A stretch of DNA of 64,000 nucleotides from CAZADH01 sp964483805 (GTDB lineage: Bacteria; Muiribacteriota; Ozemobacteria; Ozemobacterales; Ozemobacteraceae): NCBI GenBank assembly GCA_964483805.1, contig CAZADH010000006.1:3042-67041 (forward strand), read 5' to 3'. Position numbers and translations under genes: made by a program. A model generated the notes under the pieces. That model searched no databases and was not told the DNA's origin. It saw only the letters and a list, made by a program, of their open reading frames with translations. Below, one piece after another: positions 1 through 8,127 of this stretch (position 1 is its first letter; each line of letters opens with the position of its first letter).

Positions 1-171
1 CCGCGGCCGCACGGTGACAATGTCGCCCCAGAGCGTGCCGTCGTCGGGCGCCACCGCGGCGCCGAGCACATCGAACCCCGCGGCAAAATTGCCGATGGTC
101 GCCGGCGCGTACGCTCGTATTGACGGCGTATTGCTATCTGGCCAGATGGCCGTCGCGATCGGGGCACCCAT
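1..171 (-). CDS. thrB: Homoserine kinase, N-terminal part (cut by window edge)
   Basis: The minus strand from the ATG at 171 reads into the left edge and gives 57 residues. They contain YAPATIGNFAAGFDVLGAAV and then PDDGTLWGD, the N-terminal hallmark of GHMP-family homoserine kinase, which phosphorylates homoserine in threonine synthesis. The ATG overlaps the thrA stop codon (TGATG), so the two genes are very probably translationally coupled in a thrAB operon. The ATP-binding loop and the rest of the protein lie outside the window. Confidence 0.88.
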   Translation of the reverse strand, partial: MGAPIATAIWPDSNTPSIRAYAPATIGNFAAGFDVLGAAVAPDDGTLWGDIVTVRPR

Positions 172-2636
172 CACTGCGACTCCGTATGCCAGAACACCGT
201 GCGCAACAGATCGGCGAACACGCCGGCGGCCGTCACTGCCGGCCCGGCCCCATAGCCACGCACCACCAATGGGATCGGCCGGTAGCGGTCGGTCAGCAGG
301 CTGACCGCGTTCTCGCCGTCGCGGATGTGGTAGAGCGGATCGCTCGCGTCGACCTCGGTCAGGCCGACCGAGAGGCCGGTGCCGTCGATGGTGCCGACGA
401 AACGCAACGCCCGCCCGGCCTGCTGCAACTGCCGCACCCGCTCGGCGAACCCGGCATCGAGCTCACGACAGCGCTCCATGAACGACTCGACACTGACATC
501 GCCAGCAAACCCCACCGGCAACGGCGAAGAGATACGCACGTCGGCCAGCTCATACTGCATGCCCGCTTCCCGCGCGAGAATCAACAACTTCCGCGCCACG
601 TCGAGCCCCGACAGATCGTCCCGCGGATCCGGTTCGGTGAAACCGCGGGTGCGCGCTTCGGCGAGTGCCTGCGAAAACGTCATCCCCGCCTCGTCGAGCC
701 GCCCGAAAATGAACGACAGCGACCCCGACAGCACGCCGCGGCAACTGTGCAAACGATCGCCGCTCTTGATCAGGTTTTTCAGGGTATCGATGATCGGCAG
801 ACCGGCCCCGACATTGGTCTCGTAGAGGAACTGTCGCCGCCGCCGGCCGGCGGTCTGTCGCAATACTTTGTAGTACTCCGCCGTGCCCGAGTTGGCTTTC
901 TTGTTCGAGGTGACCACGTGCATGCCGGCCTCGAATACCGGCAGATACGACTCGGCAATCTGAGCGCTGCCCGTGCAGTCGACGAAGACCGGGTTCATCA
1001 GCCGGGCCTCGCGTACCTCGCGCAACATGGCGTCGAGGTCGAACGGCCGCGACGACTCGGTCACGAGGCGCCGCCACTCGCGCAGATCGAGACCCTGGCA
1101 GTCGAGCCTCAGGCGGCGGGAATCGGCCAGACCACACACCCGCAGATCGACGTCGTCTTCGGCGAGCCGCGCCTGCTGCTGACGCATCTGCTCGACCAAC
1201 TGTCCGCCGACGGCGCCCAGCCCGACGACAAACACCTGGATCACCTGGCGCGTATTGAAAAAGTATTGATGCGCTGCCCGCATCGCCCGCTCGGTATCGG
1301 CTTTGGCCACGACCGCCGAGATGTTCCGTTCCGAAAACCCCTGGGCGATGGCCACCACATTGACGTCGGCCTTGGCCAGGGCCCCGAACAGGGTGCCGGC
1401 GATTCCGCGCCGCGAGCGCATCTGCTCGCCGACCACCGACAGAATCGACAACTCGGGAGCCACCTCGGTGGGATTGACCAGCCCGGCCGCCTGCTCGAGC
1501 GCGAACTCGGCGTTGAGGGCCACCACCGCCTTGCCGGCCTGGGTCGCGCTGACGCAGAAACAGATCGAGTATTCCGATGACGATTGGGCGATGAGAATCA
1601 CCGAGATCTCTTCACGCGCCATCGCCGAAAAGACGCGGGCGGCCACGCCAGGGACACCGCGCAAGCCCGCCCCCGACATGCCGATCATCGCCACCCCGCC
1701 CAGGGTGCTCAAACCCCGCACCGGCCACCGACTCGGACCGGCCTCGGCGCGAATGCAGGTGCCCGGATGCGTGGGGTTGAAGGTGTTCTTGATCCAGGTC
1801 GGAATACCGCGCCCGACCACCGGCGCGATCGTGCGCGGGTGCAGGACCTTGGCCCCGAAGAACGACAGCTCCATGGCTTCGGCGTAGCTCATCTCCTCCT
1901 GCACGAAAGCCTCGGGAACAACACGGGGATCGGCTGTAAATACACCGTCAACATCTGTCCAGATCTCGAGCACGTCGGCCTTGACCGCCGCCGCCATGAT
2001 CGCCGCCGAGTAATCGGACCCACCGCGCCCGAGGGTCGTGGTCTTGCCGCTTGCCGTTGCCCCAAAGAAACCGGGCATCAGGATGACCCGCGCCGCGTCA
2101 TCGAGCACGCGGGCAAACCGCTTCTCGATCTCGCCCATCAACGGCGAGGCGTTGCCGAACACGCTGTCGGTGATGACGAACTCCCGCGGATCGACCCGCA
2201 ATACCGCCAACCCCCGCGCGGCCAATACCGCCGCCACCAACGGCGTCGAGGCGCGCTCACCCAGGCTCGAGAGGTGATCCATGACACTGTCGGAACACTC
2301 TCCCAGCAGCCTCACGCCGGTCAACAAATTGGCGTATTCGGCCGTCACCGTGGCGATCTCCTGGTCGGCCTGGCGCAACAGGGGTTCCGACACGTGACCG
2401 GCCAGATCGCGGCGTACGGCGGCATGCACGTCGGCAAAGCCCCGCACGTAGTCGTCGACCACCGCGCCACCCAGCACCCCCGCGACACTCGCAACGAGAT
2501 GGTTCGTCACTCCGGTCACGGCCGAGACGACCAACCCGACCCGCCGCGCCGCAGCCGCCTCGGCCACCAACCGGCCGACCTCACGAATCCGATCGGCATT
2601 GCCGACCGATGTCCCGCCGAATTTCATCACTTTCAT
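171..2636 (-). CDS. thrA: Bifunctional aspartokinase / homoserine dehydrogenase
   Basis: 821 residues, the normal size for the fused enzyme. The aspartokinase domain starts with MKVMKFGGTSVGNADRIREV and carries the TLGRGGSDYSA motif. ACT regulatory repeats follow at about 310-460 (SAGLRGVPGVAARVF-like and GIAGTLFGALAKADVNV segments). The homoserine dehydrogenase domain begins near residue 465 with the NAD(P)-binding GLGAVGGQL and contains TSNKKAN and the GVLSGSLSFIF segment. It catalyses the first and third steps from aspartate to threonine and methionine. Feedback control by threonine through the ACT domains is known for the family and is inferred here. An AGAGG-type ribosome site precedes the ATG at 2636; thrB follows with overlapping codons. 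Confidence 0.96.
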   Translation of the reverse strand: MKVMKFGGTSVGNADRIREVGRLVAEAAAARRVGLVVSAVTGVTNHLVASVAGVLGGAVVDDYVRGFADVHAAVRRDLAGHVSEPLLRQADQEIATVTAEYANLLTGVRLLGECSDSVMDHLSSLGERASTPLVAAVLAARGLAVLRVDPREFVITDSVFGNASPLMGEIEKRFARVLDDAARVILMPGFFGATASGKTTTLGRGGSDYSAAIMAAAVKADVLEIWTDVDGVFTADPRVVPEAFVQEEMSYAEAMELSFFGAKVLHPRTIAPVVGRGIPTWIKNTFNPTHPGTCIRAEAGPSRWPVRGLSTLGGVAMIGMSGAGLRGVPGVAARVFSAMAREEISVILIAQSSSEYSICFCVSATQAGKAVVALNAEFALEQAAGLVNPTEVAPELSILSVVGEQMRSRRGIAGTLFGALAKADVNVVAIAQGFSERNISAVVAKADTERAMRAAHQYFFNTRQVIQVFVVGLGAVGGQLVEQMRQQQARLAEDDVDLRVCGLADSRRLRLDCQGLDLREWRRLVTESSRPFDLDAMLREVREARLMNPVFVDCTGSAQIAESYLPVFEAGMHVVTSNKKANSGTAEYYKVLRQTAGRRRRQFLYETNVGAGLPIIDTLKNLIKSGDRLHSCRGVLSGSLSFIFGRLDEAGMTFSQALAEARTRGFTEPDPRDDLSGLDVARKLLILAREAGMQYELADVRISSPLPVGFAGDVSVESFMERCRELDAGFAERVRQLQQAGRALRFVGTIDGTGLSVGLTEVDASDPLYHIRDGENAVSLLTDRYRPIPLVVRGYGAGPAVTAAGVFADLLRTVFWHTESQ

Positions 2637-2673
2637 GCTGTGGGTTTTCCTCTGTGTTGGTTGTAAATCTCGG

Positions 2674-2706
2674 CCACCGCCGCGCTGGCAACGGCGGCCG
2701 CGGTGG
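2674..2706. repeat. Imperfect inverted repeat between thrA and the upstream gene
   Basis: CCACCGC at 2674-2680 pairs with GCGGTGG at 2700-2706, and there is a further GCCGC/GCGGC pairing inside. It occupies most of the 71-bp gap between the upstream gene (stop at 2708) and thrA. No clear U-tract follows, so it could be a weak terminator, an attenuator or only a spacer hairpin. Confidence 0.35.
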
Positions 2707-2707
2707 T

Positions 2708-4165
2708 TTATCGTGCCGACCCGGCTGGTTCGCTGCCTCCCGACTGCGGCTGAGTGGTCCCGCTCGGCGGCAGCGTCTGCGGCACCGTCACCGTGGGCAG
2801 GAAGATGATATCGTCGCCGGTGTTCACCTGCGCATCTTCGCCAGCCGCGCTCAGGCGGACGTCACCATTTTTCTGTATAACGTATTGCAATTCGCAATGA
2901 CCCGTCAGGTCAAAACAGATCCCCGGGTGCCCGGTCCAGGATGCCAGGGCCGCCAGATTTGCCGGCCATGTGCCGCACTCGGTCCGATAGGCGGTCACGC
3001 CATACGCCGCCGCTACCCCGCGCACCCGCTGGCGCGACATGAACTCCTGTTGCAGCGCCTTGCTCATGTTCGGAAACGAGATGCCGACGAGCAGATCGAG
3101 AAAGGCATACTCCGGGTTCCACAGGTAACCGAACCAATGCCATCCCGGCGTCGAAAACCGGTTCGTCAACACCTGGTTGCGCTGTGCCCACACCGGCGCC
3201 TGGGCGACGATTTGCGGATACGGGCCGGTCGCCGCATTCATCAGCGGCTGATACAACGGATCGAGAAAACTGTCGAGCAACCCCGGCTGGGCCAGTCGCG
3301 CCGCCAGGTGCACCGGGTTGCGGCCGAACATGGCCTGACCCTGCCCCTGGTTGATCGCCAGGCGCATCTGCTCGGCCATCGACGGCAGCATCGAGCGCTC
3401 GAAGGCGAACGACTGGCTGATCGGCGCCAGAGCGGCCTCGATCGCCTCGATGCGCGCGATCATCTCGATCGCCCGCGCTCTGGTCAGCTTCTGCGCCGGC
3501 AATACGTCGATTAGCCCCGCGGCAGCGATGTTACGCACCGCGCAGGTGATCATCCGCGCGATCAGCGTCAAGCCTTGCGGGTCGCGGGCCTCGGCGTGAT
3601 TGGCCATGAGCAACACGCCCAACAACGTGGTCAGCGCCTCCTGGTCGCGTCCCTGCGCCGCCTGCAACCGTGCGAGTCCCTGCCAGAAACGCGCCGCTTC
3701 ACGCAACTCGCGGAAATTGACGATCGGCGACGCCAGACTCGACGGGAACTTGTTGGGCGGGGTGGCCGGCGGCGACGCCAGATCGTGCAGGGTGCGCCGG
3801 CAGATTTCCGCTTCGATCGCCGCAAGGCCCGGAATTTGCGCCAGGGCCGTGGCGATCTCGGTGACCGGCTTCACCTTGCCCGCCGGCGCCCAGATATCGA
3901 ACCAGCCCGCGCCAAGTGCTTGATCCCAGTGTTGCGGCGGGGTCAAACTCGCGATGAATCCCACCGACAACCGCGACGGCCCGCTCTGGCGGTTGCTCGG
4001 GTTGTTGATGTATCTCATCACCGCGTTGACGTCATACGCCAAGGCGGCAAACAGATAGATCCGCCATAGCAAAATCGCCCCCAGCACGGCGCTGACCAAC
4101 AGACAGCCGTGCCGAAAACTGAACTTGTCGGAACTCGCGGTCAACGCCCGTTCACGTGGATCCAT
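2708..4165 (-). CDS. Hypothetical single-pass membrane protein
   Basis: About 485 residues from the ATG at 4165, chosen because AAGGAG lies 8 bases upstream; an upstream ATG at 4213 lacks such a site. A hydrophobic segment (about residues 20-45, around VLGAILLWRIYLFAALAY) follows a short basic N-terminus, so the protein is probably anchored with most of its chain outside the cytoplasm. The middle is Ala/Leu-rich and helical. The C-terminal part (RVRGVAAAYGVTAYRTECGTWPANLAAL) has the feel of the globular part of pseudopilin-like proteins, but no family is recognised. It lies upstream of thrA on the same strand. Confidence 0.7.
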   Translation of the reverse strand: MDPRERALTASSDKFSFRHGCLLVSAVLGAILLWRIYLFAALAYDVNAVMRYINNPSNRQSGPSRLSVGFIASLTPPQHWDQALGAGWFDIWAPAGKVKPVTEIATALAQIPGLAAIEAEICRRTLHDLASPPATPPNKFPSSLASPIVNFRELREAARFWQGLARLQAAQGRDQEALTTLLGVLLMANHAEARDPQGLTLIARMITCAVRNIAAAGLIDVLPAQKLTRARAIEMIARIEAIEAALAPISQSFAFERSMLPSMAEQMRLAINQGQGQAMFGRNPVHLAARLAQPGLLDSFLDPLYQPLMNAATGPYPQIVAQAPVWAQRNQVLTNRFSTPGWHWFGYLWNPEYAFLDLLVGISFPNMSKALQQEFMSRQRVRGVAAAYGVTAYRTECGTWPANLAALASWTGHPGICFDLTGHCELQYVIQKNGDVRLSAAGEDAQVNTGDDIIFLPTVTVPQTLPPSGTTQPQSGGSEPAGSAR

Positions 4166-4257
4166 ACCGGTCTCCTTGCCCGTGACTCTAGCAAACGCAC
4201 CGCCATGACGCATGCGGCCGCCCGACAGGATACCACACCCGCCCGCGCCGGATGCGC

Positions 4258-4323
4258 GCAGTGGGCGTTTGCCGCCATGGATGGCGGTCTGAAACGCAGT
4301 TTCAGACGGTGCAAACGACCCGT
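4258..4323 (-). repeat. Branched-hairpin repeat, copy 1 (3' of tilS)
   Basis: On the minus strand the unit reads GGTCGTTTGCACCG, then a hairpin TCTGAAAC...GTTTCAGA, then a hairpin CCGCCATCCATGGCGG, then CAAACGCCCACTGCGC. GTTTGC near the start pairs with GCAAAC near the end, so the whole folds as a three-way junction. It begins a few bases after the tilS stop codon. Copies at 5759-5940, about 54617-54690 and 57216-57281 share the single-stranded parts, while the stems differ by compensating changes. Confidence 0.8.
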
Positions 4324-4326
4324 GGG

Positions 4327-5712
4327 TTACCCGGGCCTTGCCGCGTACCGGGCCACGACCACTGCGTCGGCAGGAATCTCCGCATCATCGGCCGACGCCA
4401 GGGCCGACCGCCCCCAACCCGGCACCCACAGGATTTGCGCCTGGTCGGCCAGCAACGGCAACCCGTCGCGCACATGCCTTGGGATCTTGCGATCGATGCA
4501 CCACCGCGCCAGCCGCCGCGCGCTCGCCGCTCCCGGTGGATGAAAGCGATCGCCCGGCCGTCGCCCGCGGATCCGCAGCGGAAACTGCAATACATTGTCG
4601 GTCATAAATACAACGTAATCGATGGCGCCCCGCGGCATCCCCCGCCGCAACACGAACCACCGACCGGCAACCTCGACCGGCTCATCCCACGACAACGCGC
4701 AGTCCGGCACCAGATCAACGACCGGCTCGACCATCAAGCGATCGGCCGTGCGCACCAACGTCATGCCGGCGACCCGCAGCCGCCGGCCGGCAGCGCCACG
4801 CTCGATCAGATCGCGCAGGCGGGCGATGACGCCACGGTCGGGTTGACGCCCTGGCGACGCGGGCAGGCGCCACCACCAGGCGTGCAGGAGGTCGGACCAC
4901 AGATGCCCCGGTGGTGCCGGCTGCAGCAACAGGTCGGCCCCTACGATCAACCGCCGCGCCCACCGTCGCGCCTCGCGGCGCCGCTGAGCCAGCACTTGCC
5001 GCTGATCGGCGGCAAACCGCGCCAGGCGAGCGGCCGCCCCGCCACGCATCTTTTCGAGCATGGGCAGCACATCACCGCGGATGGCGTTTCTCAGATAACC
5101 TGGGTCGCTGTTCGATGCATCCTCGCGCCAGCCCTGCCCGCGTTCCCGCAGAAACCGGCGCAACTGGTCACGACGACACGCCAACAGCGGTCGCCAGAGC
5201 ACGACCGGCCCGCGCTCGGTCATCAGCCGTTTCCGCCCGGCCATGCACCGCGCCCCGACCGGGCTCGTGCCGCGCAACAAGCGCAACAGCAGAGTTTCCG
5301 CCTGATCGTCGGCCGTGTGGCCGACGGCCACCATCGCCAGATCGTGCTCACGTGTCCAGGTCGCGAAGGCCGCCAGCCGCTGTTGTCGCGCCCATGCTTC
5401 ACGGCCGCCGACCCGCGCCGCCGACGAAGGATCCCCGAGTCGCACCATGGCCATCGGCAATTGCAGCGACTCGGCCAGCCCCCGAACCCACTCGGCATCC
5501 GCCGCACTCTCGACCCGCAGGCCATGATCAACGTGCAATACAACGAGTTGCTCGCGCGGGCAGGCCACCACCTCGATCAGGGCCAGCACCAGGGCGACCG
5601 AGTCGGCCCCGCCCGACACAGCGACACCGAGCCGCGGCGCCGGCGTGGTCGCCGTGGCCCGCCGTGGCAGCCGGCAGGCCGCAAGAATCTGCTGACAATC
5701 GGCGTTGTGCAT
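4327..5712 (-). CDS. tilS: tRNA(Ile)-lysidine synthetase
   Basis: 461 residues from the ATG at 5712. The frame remains open upstream only because the 81-bp repeat there is a multiple of three, so that extension is taken as non-genic. The N-terminal PP-loop is LGVAVSGGADSVALV near residues 28-42, followed by LHVDHGLR and GHTADDQAETLLLRLLRG, the standard N-type ATP pyrophosphatase motifs of TilS. The C-terminal TilS domain is visible as RGRRPGDRFHPPG and KIPRHVRDGLPLL. The enzyme makes lysidine at C34 of the AUA-reading tRNA-Ile(CAU). Branched-hairpin repeats lie on both sides of the gene. Confidence 0.95.
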   Translation of the reverse strand: MHNADCQQILAACRLPRRATATTPAPRLGVAVSGGADSVALVLALIEVVACPREQLVVLHVDHGLRVESAADAEWVRGLAESLQLPMAMVRLGDPSSAARVGGREAWARQQRLAAFATWTREHDLAMVAVGHTADDQAETLLLRLLRGTSPVGARCMAGRKRLMTERGPVVLWRPLLACRRDQLRRFLRERGQGWREDASNSDPGYLRNAIRGDVLPMLEKMRGGAAARLARFAADQRQVLAQRRREARRWARRLIVGADLLLQPAPPGHLWSDLLHAWWWRLPASPGRQPDRGVIARLRDLIERGAAGRRLRVAGMTLVRTADRLMVEPVVDLVPDCALSWDEPVEVAGRWFVLRRGMPRGAIDYVVFMTDNVLQFPLRIRGRRPGDRFHPPGAASARRLARWCIDRKIPRHVRDGLPLLADQAQILWVPGWGRSALASADDAEIPADAVVVARYAARPG

Positions 5713-5758
5713 GACCCGGAGTTTACCACGGGACCAGCAGCGCCGCCGACACCCACTG

Positions 5759-5940
5759 CGCCATCCGTGGCGGGCGGGTCGTTTGCACTGCGCGAAACTG
5801 ACGTTTCGCGCTGCCATCCGTGGCAGCAAACGCCCACTGCGCCATCCGTGGCGGGCGGGTCGTTTGCACTGCGCGAAACCGTTGTTTCGCGCCGCCGTCC
5901 ATGGCGGCAAACGCCCACTGCGCCATCCGTGGCGGGCGGT
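5759..5940 (+). repeat. Tandem branched-hairpin repeat, copies 2 and 3 plus a partial unit
   Basis: Two complete 81-bp units begin at 5759 and 5840, and a third starts at 5921 but stops after the first hairpin and GGCGG. Each unit has a small hairpin CGCCATCCGTGGCG, then GGCGGGTCGTTTGCACTG, a hairpin CGCGAAAC...GTTTCGCG, a 16-bp hairpin, and CAAACGCCCACTG. Between the two units the 16-bp hairpin changes from CTGCCATCCGTGGCAG to CCGCCGTCCATGGCGG, where a T-A pair becomes C-G and the other changes also preserve pairing. The array sits between the tilS start and the promoter of the cysteine-rich gene. Confidence 0.85.
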
Positions 5941-6006
5941 GCCAACGGTTTGTCGACGCCTGTCGTCCGCAACCCGCCTGACGGCGAAGTAAAACCGCGA
6001 AACGAA

Positions 6007-6035
6007 TTGACGACGTCAAGACAATATGCGATGAT
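6007..6035 (+). promoter_or_regulatory. Candidate sigma-70-type promoter of the cysteine-rich gene
   Basis: TTGACG (6007-6012), a 17-bp spacer, then GATGAT (6030-6035). The -35 box is good and the -10 box weak. About 150 bp of untranslated leader would precede the ATG at 6186. The 5713-6185 gap otherwise holds only the tandem repeat. Confidence 0.5.
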
Positions 6036-6185
6036 GCGCGAATCGCCGACCGCGGAGAGTTCTCGTTTTCTTCCAGTTCTGCTTTTTCGGGAACTTTGTC
6101 GCCAAGCGTAATGTCATAACTGCCCGGAAAAGCCACTTGCTTGCGTGCAGGTGCAAACAGTCTATCTGAGCGAGGTAACAAATCA

Positions 6186-6962
6186 ATGCGTCGATTCATC
6201 ATTCTGTTGGCTCTCGTGATGTTGGCAACCCCGTCGTGGGCGCTGAGCGATCCTTCCAAGTCGCTGCTCGATCAACTGCGCGCCAAATACCGGGGCGCTC
6301 CGGTCGCTGCCCCCGACACCACCCCGGCCCCGACCGCCGATGTCGCACCCACACCCGATTGCACCGCGGCCGCCCCGGCCACCTGCTGCGGCAAGTGCGA
6401 CAAGAAAGCCGACCCGAAGTGCGCCGACAAGTGCAAGAAAGCGTGCGACAAAAAGTGCGCCGACAAGTGCCCCAAGGATTGCTGCAAGAAGGCCGACAAG
6501 GCCTGCAAAGCCAAATGTGACAAGGCCTGCAAGAGCAAGTGCCCGAAAGACAAGAAGCCCTGCTGCCCTGCGTGCAAACCTGGCACCCCGTGCGACAAAT
6601 GCCGCGCTGCTTGCGCAGCCAAAGCCGAGTGCAAAGCCAAATGCCCCAAGGCGAAGGCCGACTGCAAAGGCAAGTGCCCCAAAGCCAAGCCCGAGTGCAA
6701 AGACAAGTGCGACAACGTGAAGAAAGACAAGATCCGCTGCTGGCAGTATCGCCCCTGCGACAAGTGCCTCGAGGCGATGGCCAAGTGCCCCAAGTGCGAC
6801 AACGCCAAGCACAACATGTGCCAAGAGTGCCGCAAAATCGCGCGCTCGATGGGTCACTGCAAGCGCGAGAAGCCCTGGGGTCACCACCATCATCGCCGCT
6901 TCCACAAGCCCCGCAAGGTCGCCGACAAGACCGTCGACCAGGCCAAGCCCCAGGCCAAGTAA
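6186..6962 (+). CDS. Secreted cysteine/lysine-rich repeat protein
   Basis: 258 residues from the ATG at 6186, preceded by GAGGTAA. An N-terminal signal peptide (MRRFIILLALVMLATPSWA) suggests export. After an Ala/Pro/Thr linker, residues of about 60-230 hold 35 cysteines, largely in C-x3-C and C-x2-C spacing within lysine-rich units such as CADKCKKACDKKCADKC and CKAKCPKAKADCKGKC. The C-terminus has a GHHHHRRFHK histidine cluster and a basic tail. The composition would suit metal binding or a disulfide-crosslinked surface layer, but no family is recognised. The gene is monocistronic between a promoter-like site and a strong terminator. Confidence 0.85.
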   Translation: MRRFIILLALVMLATPSWALSDPSKSLLDQLRAKYRGAPVAAPDTTPAPTADVAPTPDCTAAAPATCCGKCDKKADPKCADKCKKACDKKCADKCPKDCCKKADKACKAKCDKACKSKCPKDKKPCCPACKPGTPCDKCRAACAAKAECKAKCPKAKADCKGKCPKAKPECKDKCDNVKKDKIRCWQYRPCDKCLEAMAKCPKCDNAKHNMCQECRKIARSMGHCKREKPWGHHHHRRFHKPRKVADKTVDQAKPQAK

Positions 6963-7003
6963 TTCCGCTTTTCTCGCCTGATCAACCGATCATCAGGCGA
7001 CCG

Positions 7004-7039
7004 CAAACCCCGCCCGGCATCACTGCCCGGCGGGGTTTG
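7004..7039 (+). terminator. Intrinsic terminator after the cysteine-rich gene
   Basis: CAAACCCCGCC (7004-7014) pairs with GGCGGGGTTTG (7029-7039) and is followed by TCTCTTT. It lies 42 bases past the stop codon of the cysteine-rich gene. Confidence 0.85.
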
Positions 7040-7084
7040 TCTCTTTGCGGAGCAGCCCGCAACGCGTGCTTCGTGTCGCCGCAG

Positions 7085-7112
7085 ACAAAAACAGCCCGCG
7101 CACTGCGCGGGC
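7085..7112 (-). terminator. Original tRNA-operon terminator, now separated from its operon
   Basis: On the minus strand GCCCGCGCAGTGCGCGGGC is followed by TGTTTTTGT, a textbook intrinsic terminator. It lies just outside the left attachment site. If the island is removed in silico, this hairpin falls directly after the tRNA(CAU) 3' end, so it is probably the native terminator of the tRNA operon whose promoter is now 11.4 kb away. Confidence 0.8.
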
Positions 7113-7118
7113 CGCTGG

Positions 7119-7135
7119 ATCGGTAGCAAGGGAGG
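7119..7135. repeat. Left attachment site (attL) of the integrated island
   Basis: ATCGGTAGCAAGGGAGG, 17 bp, is identical to 18456-18472, where it covers the last 12 bases of the tRNA(CAU) gene plus 5 flanking bases. Here the match ends and there is no tRNA, as expected for the distal att site of a tRNA-targeted element. Confidence 0.9.
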
Positions 7136-7195
7136 CTACTGAACGCTGGATCGAAACGGCTATTCCTGGCTCATATTGAAAAGCACCATTCAGAC

Positions 7196-7220
7196 CTTGA
7201 TACCATTCCTGATACTCAAG
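7196..7220. promoter_or_regulatory. Candidate integrase arm-type sites, left end
   Basis: CTTGATACC at 7196-7204 and CTGATACTCAAG at 7209-7220 match the TGATACTCAAG-like motifs clustered at the island's right end (18268-18348). Repeats of one short motif inside both ends of a tyrosine-integrase element are what arm-type binding sites look like; binding is inferred. Confidence 0.5.
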
Positions 7221-7377
7221 ATTCCTGGGTGCGCAGCCAATTTCACGTCGTTCCCCAGACGATTGCTGGTCACTTCATGCCGCTGACGTTTGCCACCGCC
7301 ACGACCAAAGTTCGGGCTGAAGCTCCGACCAGGTGATGGTATACTGACAACGAGTCTGCAACAGGAGCGATGGTCAG

Positions 7378-8127
7378 TTGAACAAGAAATTCGAGATCGT
7401 CTTCGCCGGTCGTGAACTGAAGATCGATGCCGTAAGGCCCCGCGATCTGGCTGACATGATCATGGCCATCGACGAAATGGTGACGGCCGCGCGGTCGTCA
7501 CCCTCGAACGCCGGCCACTCGGTCGCGATCCTGGCTGTGCAGGCCGGCAGTATTCGCTTACAAGGTATGGCTGTCGATGACGACAGCGCGGAAGCGTATC
7601 GCCGCGTGGCCGGAGCCGTAGCCAGGCGTGACTATTCGGCCATTCCAACCCCGTCACTCGAGGGTCTTCGACGCATCGCCCACTTTGCCGGCCGATACCG
7701 ATGCTCTGCGTCGTTCACCGCCGGCCGCTCGAGCAAGCCGATCGCGACCGTCGATGCAGATACCAAGATTCCGCGCCACGCCCCGGTGTTCGGCGAGACC
7801 ACCGTTTTCGGCACCATCATCCGTGCCGGGGGAAAGAGTCCGACCGTTCACGTCGAGTTGTCCGACGGGCGGATCCTTAGCTGCACCGCCTCGAAGAAAC
7901 ACGCCAAGGAGCTCGGTGCAGTTCTGTATACCACCGTAGGCCTCCGTGGCCATGCCACGTGGGACCCCATCACCATGCGGGTAGAGTCATTCGCCATCAA
8001 GAGCATCGAACCCTATCGTGACGGATCTGTCGTCGATGCGTTCGCTGAACTCTCAAAGGAACTCGGTGGTTTTTTCACCGACGTTGAGGATATCGACGGC
8101 TACGTGAAGAGCATTCGGCATGGGTAA
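7378..8127 (+). CDS. Unknown protein, likely partner of the PIN nuclease
   Basis: 249 residues from a TTG start at 7378, preceded by AGGAG; the nearby ATG at 7370 runs into a stop at once. The N-terminal third (IVFAGRELKIDAVRPRDLADMI) is alpha/beta-like, and the later part (ETTVFGTIIRAGGKSPTVHV, then LSDGRILSCTASKKHAKELG) looks like a small beta-barrel with an acidic helical tail. The stop overlaps the ATG of the PIN-domain gene by 8 bases, so the two are co-translated. If they form a toxin-antitoxin pair, this partner is much larger than usual VapB-type antitoxins. No family is recognised. Confidence 0.72.
   Translation: MNKKFEIVFAGRELKIDAVRPRDLADMIMAIDEMVTAARSSPSNAGHSVAILAVQAGSIRLQGMAVDDDSAEAYRRVAGAVARRDYSAIPTPSLEGLRRIAHFAGRYRCSASFTAGRSSKPIATVDADTKIPRHAPVFGETTVFGTIIRAGGKSPTVHVELSDGRILSCTASKKHAKELGAVLYTTVGLRGHATWDPITMRVESFAIKSIEPYRDGSVVDAFAELSKELGGFFTDVEDIDGYVKSIRHG

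Noticed and set aside
120..1580. 486-codon plus-strand frame opposite thrA
   Set aside because: It mirrors thrA, whose motifs are unambiguous, and has Arg/His-rich composition typical of antisense frames.
5759..5940. CRISPR array
   Set aside because: Only two and a partial units, contiguous and without variable spacers; each unit is a folded repeat itself.
4300..6111. Long plus-strand reading frame opposite tilS
   Set aside because: It is the antisense of tilS and of the 81-bp repeat, rich in Arg/Pro with no domain. High GC makes long false frames on the opposite strand.
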